The notes below the pieces were generated by a model, which had not been told where the DNA came from, did not search any database, and saw only the letters and a list, made by a program, of their open reading frames with translations. 10,641 bases of DNA, taken from NCBI GenBank assembly GCA_002327725.1, contig DCXP01000012.1:1-10641 (forward strand), given 5' to 3'. Below, piece by piece: positions 7,178 through 10,641 of the stretch (its first letter is position 1; each line of letters opens with the position of its first letter). This stretch comes from Proteobacteria bacterium UBA2133 (GTDB lineage Bacteria > Pseudomonadota > Gammaproteobacteria > Arenicellales > UBA868). A program made the position numbers and the translations under genes.

Positions 7178-7195
7178 GGCCGCTTATTCGCGGCC
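7178..7195. terminator. GC hairpin between convergent operons, possible weak bidirectional terminator
   Basis: GGCCGC, a six-base loop TTATTC, then GCGGCC form a perfect 6-bp stem exactly where the two transcription directions meet; the right arm lies in the last codons of the response regulator gene and its stop codon is in the loop. No U-run follows on either side, so it is not a canonical intrinsic terminator. It is listed for its position only. Confidence 0.25.
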
Positions 7196-7843
7196 CGAAC
7201 GGTTGCGCACCCCTTTTTCTACCGCCATCACGGCGGCTTCAACCCGGGAATGCACGCCCAGCTTGCGCAGAATTGCCTTGACGTGCAATTTGACCGTACC
7301 GTCGGAGATGTCGAGATGCCGTGCGATCACCTTGTTGCTTTGCCCTTCAGAAAGATGGCAGAGGATTTCGTGCTCGCGTGGCGTCAAACTGCTGAAAGGC
7401 ACCATGTCATCCTTCCGCTCGCGGCGCTCCCCATGACGCACGAGATCCGCCAACACGCTGGTAAGGGCAGGGGCCACGACGATCTTCCCGGCGATAATCT
7501 CCTGAAGTGCAAGAACCAGTTCGTCAGGTTCCATGTCTTTCAGCAGATAGCCTCGAGCACCGTTGCGCAAGGACTCGGACAAATCACCTTCATCGGCGCT
7601 GGTGGTGAGCATCACCACCGGGATATCCAGCCCCTGCTCCACCATGTGGCGCAGGACCGATAGACCACCCAGTTCAGGCATACGCAGGTCCAGCAGCACA
7701 ACATCGGGGTTCAGCGTCCGGGCGAGACGAAGGCCCTCTTCGCCCTCGGCTGCCGCGCCGACGACCCGAAGCCCGCGACGCTCAAGCAGTCCCTCAAGTC
7801 CTACCCGGAAGAGGGCATGATCATCGACAATCAGCACTCTCAT
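7184..7843 (-). CDS. NarL/FixJ-family two-component response regulator
   Basis: A 219-residue regulator with a receiver domain (1-120) and a LuxR-type helix-turn-helix (about 150-212). The receiver has the acidic pair Asp7-Asp8, phosphoacceptor Asp52 in VVLLDLRMPE, the Thr80/Thr81 switch in VMLTTSAD and Lys102 in YLLKDM. The output domain shows the LTPREHEIL...SNKVIARHLDISDGTVKLHVKAILRKLGVHSRVEA pattern, closest in style to NarL/NarP. Its start overlaps the kinase stop in ATGA, which makes the pair a unit. The DNA target and signal are unknown; its place behind dsrNR suggests, but does not show, a link to sulfur metabolism or electron-acceptor control. It converges with the rpoN-ptsI cluster 24 bases away. 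Confidence 0.93.
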   Translation of the reverse strand: MRVLIVDDHALFRVGLEGLLERRGLRVVGAAAEGEEGLRLARTLNPDVVLLDLRMPELGGLSVLRHMVEQGLDIPVVMLTTSADEGDLSESLRNGARGYLLKDMEPDELVLALQEIIAGKIVVAPALTSVLADLVRHGERRERKDDMVPFSSLTPREHEILCHLSEGQSNKVIARHLDISDGTVKLHVKAILRKLGVHSRVEAAVMAVEKGVRNRSGRE

Positions 7844-8928
7844 GAGTGGCTGTCTCCCCCCGTGACTCCAGCCGCCAGCGTGTCCACGGAACCCAGTGCC
7901 ATCAGCACGCGGGTACCATCACCCGGCTCACTCTCGATCGTGAGTTCCGCGCCTACGGTACTGGCCCGCTCATGCATGATCGCAAGCCCGAAATGGCCCT
8001 CATTTTCCTGGCCCTCCGGCTGAATCGTCATGCCGACGCCGTCGTCCTCAATAATCAGACGGAAACGGTGGATGTTGTCACAACTCAGCAGTACCCGCAC
8101 CATGTTGGCACGACTGTGTTTGCGGACATTGGCCAGCGCCTCCTGAACAATGCGCAATACCTGCGCTTGTTCCTCCGCAGACAGTTCCACCTCGTCTGCC
8201 TGATTCTGCAGCACAGTCTCGGTACCCGACTCCTGGCGCAGACGTGACAGCAGTCGACGGATACCCGGAATCAGTCCATGGCGGCTGAGTGGCGCCCTGA
8301 AATGCGCGATCAGTTCGCGCAGTTCGACGTTGGCCTCATCGATGCTGCTCTCAATGCGCTCCATCTCCTGCCACACGGCCGACTCGCTATCCTGTCGCAG
8401 TGTATCGTCAAGCACACGGACCTGGAATTTCAGGCTGGCGAGTGTCTGCGCCAGTGAGTCATGCAGTTCATTGGCCAGTTGCGTGCGCTCCTCGAGTCTT
8501 TGCTGCTGGGCCTTAAGTTCGCGCTCGCGCTCCTGTGCCAGTGATTCAAGCCACTCGGCGAGCCGGTTAATGTCGTCGGCGAGCTCACTGATCGCACCGG
8601 TATCGGTCTTCTGCAGGCGCGCGGAGAAATCACCCTGACGGATACTTGAGGCCCAGTTACGCAGCGCCAGCAGCGGGCCGAGCAGCCAGCGCTGCGCCCC
8701 CAACAGCAAGGCGGCGAGACTGAGCAACAGGGCTGCACTCGCAGCCACCAGCAATCCCGGGGCAAGCGTGCTGCCTTCGCCCGGGCGGCTGAGCATCACG
8801 GCCAGCACGACACAGGCGAGCGCCAGTACCAGTACCAGTCCTGACCCCCAGAAAAAGCGCTGCGGCAGCAGATAGCGCCAACGCGCGGGGGCGAGGGCGG
8901 CTGATGATTGAGGCTCCGGAGCCGTCAT
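7840..8928 (-). CDS. NarX-like membrane sensor histidine kinase (HisKA_3), without periplasmic sensor domain
   Basis: A 362-residue kinase. Two hydrophobic segments (about 26-46 and 58-78) are joined by only about 11 residues (SRPGEGSTLAP), so there is no periplasmic sensor domain such as the nitrate-binding one of NarX. A HAMP linker (about 80-130) and a charged coiled-coil stretch (about 130-152) follow. The HisKA_3 dimerisation domain has phospho-His156 in ELHDSLAQTLASLKFQV. The HATPase domain shows the N box VQEALANVRKHS (261-272), DDGVGM (295-300), GHFGLAIMHER (311-321) and GDGT (336-339). The protein is complete for catalysis; its N-terminus is short compared with NarX (about 600 residues). 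The ATG at 8928 has no strong Shine-Dalgarno sequence. The gene overlaps the response regulator by four bases and has its own likely promoter at 9040-9067. Confidence 0.93.
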   Translation of the reverse strand: MTAPEPQSSAALAPARWRYLLPQRFFWGSGLVLVLALACVVLAVMLSRPGEGSTLAPGLLVAASAALLLSLAALLLGAQRWLLGPLLALRNWASSIRQGDFSARLQKTDTGAISELADDINRLAEWLESLAQERERELKAQQQRLEERTQLANELHDSLAQTLASLKFQVRVLDDTLRQDSESAVWQEMERIESSIDEANVELRELIAHFRAPLSRHGLIPGIRRLLSRLRQESGTETVLQNQADEVELSAEEQAQVLRIVQEALANVRKHSRANMVRVLLSCDNIHRFRLIIEDDGVGMTIQPEGQENEGHFGLAIMHERASTVGAELTIESEPGDGTRVLMALGSVDTLAAGVTGGDSHS

Positions 8929-8970
8929 GACTTGCTGGAGACTTTCCCTGGCTCACGCGTTGGCCTCGGG

Positions 8971-9012
8971 ACGGAGCGCCCGCTTGTGATACCGCCCACC
9001 GAGATGCTCCGT
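8971..9012. repeat. Inverted repeat in the predicted leader of the kinase-regulator mRNA
   Basis: ACGGAGC at 8971-8977 and GCTCCGT at 9006-9012 are perfect inverted copies separated by 28 bases, with G-T pairs possible on both ends. They lie between the predicted promoter and the kinase start. They could form a long-loop hairpin in the leader or be spaced half-sites for a dimeric regulator. A 7-base match in GC-rich DNA may also be chance. Confidence 0.4.
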
Positions 9013-9039
9013 TGAGACTCGCACATCGACATGGACCAA

Positions 9040-9067
9040 AGTATAGGTTACCCCGGCACCCTCACAA
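9040..9067 (-). promoter_or_regulatory. Predicted sigma-70-type promoter for the kinase-regulator operon
   Basis: On the minus strand TTGTGA (9067-9062) and TATACT (9045-9040) are separated by 16 bases, four and five matches to the consensus TTGACA and TATAAT. The site begins 10 bases beyond the dsrR stop and would give a leader of roughly 105 bases before the kinase ATG. It suggests that the two-component pair can be transcribed apart from the dsr operon. It was found by eye only. Confidence 0.45.
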
Positions 9068-9077
9068 ACTCGGTCTG

Positions 9078-9401
9078 TCAGTCCGGGGCGGCGGGTGGCA
9101 TGAAATGCGGATCGTTCGGATTGAGGAAGATAAACTGCGGCTCATCCTCATCTTCCGGGGTATCAAAATCAAGGATGGCGCCGCTCAGCAGTTCTGTACT
9201 GGTCGGCGCGATCAGAATTTCAATGCCGTGCTGGTTCGAGCGCGTGTCATTGTCGCTCGCTTGGTCAAAACCCATCGCGTAGTCGATGCTCCCGTCTTCG
9301 CAGCGCCGGGCCGCGATACGAAGCGCCATTCCCTGCATGCCTCCTGCCTCAACGGATACCCTGATCTGATCGGCCGCCTGTTCGGTAATTCGTAGCAGCA
9401 T
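9078..9401 (-). CDS. dsrR: DsrR-like protein: A-type (IscA/HesB-like) carrier fold lacking the cluster-binding cysteines
   Basis: A 107-residue protein with the IscA/HesB fold signature: LRITEQAADQIRVSV at the start, ALRIAARR in the first sheet, GIEILIAPTSTELLSGAILDF in the middle and FIFLNPNDPHF at the end. IscA needs three cysteines (one mid-protein, CxC at the end); here there is one Cys, at 34, two positions off the usual site, and no CxC. That is the character of DsrR of Allochromatium vinosum, an IscA-like protein that binds no Fe-S cluster and affects dsr gene expression. The position just after a CobB-type dsrN, 51 bases downstream, is the dsrN-dsrR order. I chose the ATG at 9401 rather than an in-frame upstream start because AGGAGA stands six bases before it and family similarity begins there. 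Confidence 0.82.
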   Translation of the reverse strand: MLLRITEQAADQIRVSVEAGGMQGMALRIAARRCEDGSIDYAMGFDQASDNDTRSNQHGIEILIAPTSTELLSGAILDFDTPEDEDEPQFIFLNPNDPHFMPPAAPD

Positions 9402-9407
9402 GGTTTT

Positions 9408-9413
9408 TCTCCT
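9408..9413 (-). promoter_or_regulatory. Ribosome binding site deciding the dsrR start
   Basis: AGGAGA on the minus strand, six bases before the ATG at 9401. It favours this start over the longer in-frame reading that begins at 9452 and would overlap the end of dsrN with residues unlike the family. Confidence 0.75.
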
Positions 9414-9452
9414 GACGCTGTCCGCTCGGCCGAGAGCCAGCCATTTACCCAA

Positions 9453-10641
9453 TCAGCCCTCCGGCGAGCGCACAAACTCGACAAAGGCGCTTACCCAGGG
9501 ATTCGCCGCAACGTGACGCTGATGCGCATAAGTCGCCAATAGATTATGCAGATGGATACCATCGCGGACACCGTCCAGTCCGTGACCCCGCTCCACCGAA
9601 TAGACCGTAGTGAGTCCCGCATCGGTCATCTCAAGGCGTGAATGGTGGAACTCGTGGACGTTATAGACCCGTTCCGCTGCTGCCCGCACCTGTGGCCAGG
9701 GATGGCCGGGCATCGCCCGAAAGCACATGTATCCCCGCCCCACCGGTCGGCGCAACACTTTGGTATCTCCGGGGATCACGCCGACCATGGGTGCCGCGCT
9801 GCCCTGCCACGCAATAGATCGACTGAGGTACATCAGTCCACCGCATTCCGCATAGGCCGGGCCCCCGTCTTCGATAAACGTTCGAATGTCATCACGCAGA
9901 TCGACGTTTGCCGACAGCTCCTCCAGAAAACACTCAGGGAAACCGCCGCCGATGAACAAACCATCCACCTGGGGTAAGCGCTGATCGTTCAGGGTATCGA
10001 AGGGTATCAACTCGGCAGCGGCATTTTCGAAAGCCTTGAGATCGTCCGGGTAATAAAAACCAAAGGCCCGGTCGCGGGCAATACCAATCCTGACTGGGCG
10101 GCTTTTTCCAGTGGGCCGTTTCGGAGCAGCAAACGCTGGCACCGCCGTGGTGTTTTGCTGACCCTTCGTCAGCGCGAGCACCGCATCGAGATCCACGGCT
10201 GCTTCGATCACCTTGGCGACCTCTTCAATACGAGCCGATGCCCCGGGGTCTTCGTTGCCGGGAACCAGTCCCAGATGACGTTCCTCAATAACCAGTTTGG
10301 AATCGCGGCCAATCGCGCCCAACACCGGCAGGTCGGTGTAACGCTCAATAGCGGCGCGCAGCTTGCTTTCCTGACGGGGACCGGCCACACGGTTCAGAAT
10401 CACCCCGGCGATGCGCACCTCAGGATCGAATCCGGTGTAGCCCGTAAGCAGCGGAGCGATGCCACGGGTGATGCCGCTGACATCTACTACGAGCAGGACC
10501 GGCAGATCCAGCGCGACCGCCAGCGCCGCGTTGCTGTCACTACCCTCCACGTCGAGCCCGTCAAAAAGACCCTTGTTGCCTTCAACCACGGTGACATCGG
10601 CATCCTGACGGTGCCGCTCAAAACACGCGAGGATCTCCTCT
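9453..10641 (-). CDS. dsrN: DsrN-like glutamine-dependent amidase (CobB/CbiA family), 5' end outside window
   Basis: The frame stays open to the window edge; a GTG at 10589 is an internal Val. About 395 C-terminal residues are visible. The first visible part matches the ATP-binding synthetase domain of cobyrinate a,c-diamide synthases (ADVTVVEGNKGLFDGLD, SNAALA, GITRGIAPL, VILNRV). The glutaminase domain follows, with the nucleophile Cys in PAYAECGGLMYLS (codon 9843-9845), VHEFHHSRL and a final HLHNLLATYAH with the glutaminase His. In cobalamin synthesis such enzymes amidate the a and c side chains. In sulfur oxidisers the dsr-linked homologue DsrN is thought to amidate sirohaem to the sirohaem amide cofactor of DsrAB. 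The dsrR-like gene next door favours DsrN over CobB; no cobalamin gene is visible. Confidence 0.8.
   Translation of the reverse strand, partial: EEILACFERHRQDADVTVVEGNKGLFDGLDVEGSDSNAALAVALDLPVLLVVDVSGITRGIAPLLTGYTGFDPEVRIAGVILNRVAGPRQESKLRAAIERYTDLPVLGAIGRDSKLVIEERHLGLVPGNEDPGASARIEEVAKVIEAAVDLDAVLALTKGQQNTTAVPAFAAPKRPTGKSRPVRIGIARDRAFGFYYPDDLKAFENAAAELIPFDTLNDQRLPQVDGLFIGGGFPECFLEELSANVDLRDDIRTFIEDGGPAYAECGGLMYLSRSIAWQGSAAPMVGVIPGDTKVLRRPVGRGYMCFRAMPGHPWPQVRAAAERVYNVHEFHHSRLEMTDAGLTTVYSVERGHGLDGVRDGIHLHNLLATYAHQRHVAANPWVSAFVEFVRSPEG

Noticed and set aside
8824..8839. CAGTAC repeated as a short tandem repeat.
   Set aside because: On the coding strand it spells alternating Leu-Val codons of the first membrane helix of the kinase; protein composition explains it.
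9453..10641. Reading the amidase as cobalamin-synthesis CobB/CbiA.
   Set aside because: The sequence family fits both, but the adjacent DsrR-like gene and the absence of cobalamin genes favour DsrN; not fully excluded.
1..10641. Insertion sequences, tRNA or rRNA genes, CRISPR arrays, phage genes or attachment sites.
   Set aside because: None seen; genes are tightly packed and all fit chromosomal clusters.

Overview
The window reads as chromosomal DNA of a sulfur-oxidising gammaproteobacterium, moderately GC-rich. I would guess the Ectothiorhodospiraceae/Chromatiales area, but that is inference from gene content. Two facts lead there. The plus strand carries the classic gammaproteobacterial rpoN cluster (lptA-lptB-rpoN-hpf-ptsN-rapZ-HPr-EI). 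The minus strand ends with a CobB-type amidase followed by a cysteine-poor IscA-like protein, the order dsrN-dsrR found at the distal end of reverse dissimilatory sulfite reductase (dsr) operons.

Plus strand, 1-7159: the 3' part of lptA, continuing in frame into two SH3-like repeats, then lptB (LPS export ATPase), rpoN (sigma-54, TTG start), hpf (ribosome hibernation), ptsN (EIIA-Ntr), rapZ (P-loop, RNase adaptor family), an HPr-family phosphocarrier, an Enzyme I without a GAF domain, and a small S24 (LexA/UmuD C-terminal-like) protein with a changed catalytic dyad. Spacing is tight: hpf/ptsN and ptsI/S24-like share ATGA overlaps, HPr/ptsI share TAATG, and the HPr ribosome binding site lies inside the last codons of rapZ. 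EI, HPr and PtsN form a complete regulatory phosphorelay, and no sugar permease is visible. hprK, found between ptsN and rapZ in some proteobacteria, is absent; a 91-base gap stands there.

Minus strand, 10641-7184: dsrN (truncated by the window edge), dsrR, a 149-base intergenic region with a good sigma-70-like promoter and an inverted repeat in the predicted leader, then a NarX/NarL-type two-component pair. The kinase has two membrane helices, almost no periplasmic loop, HAMP, HisKA_3 and HATPase; the regulator is a NarL/FixJ protein. The two transcription directions converge at about 7160-7183.

Most of the window is well-known housekeeping, and I see no convincing wholly new system. The points worth a second look are the LptA-SH3 fusion, the degenerate S24 protein coupled to Enzyme I, a RapZ without the basic C-terminal residues used for RNA binding in E. 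coli, and a kinase/regulator pair without a sensor domain directly behind dsrNR. There is no gene-free stretch over 300 bases.
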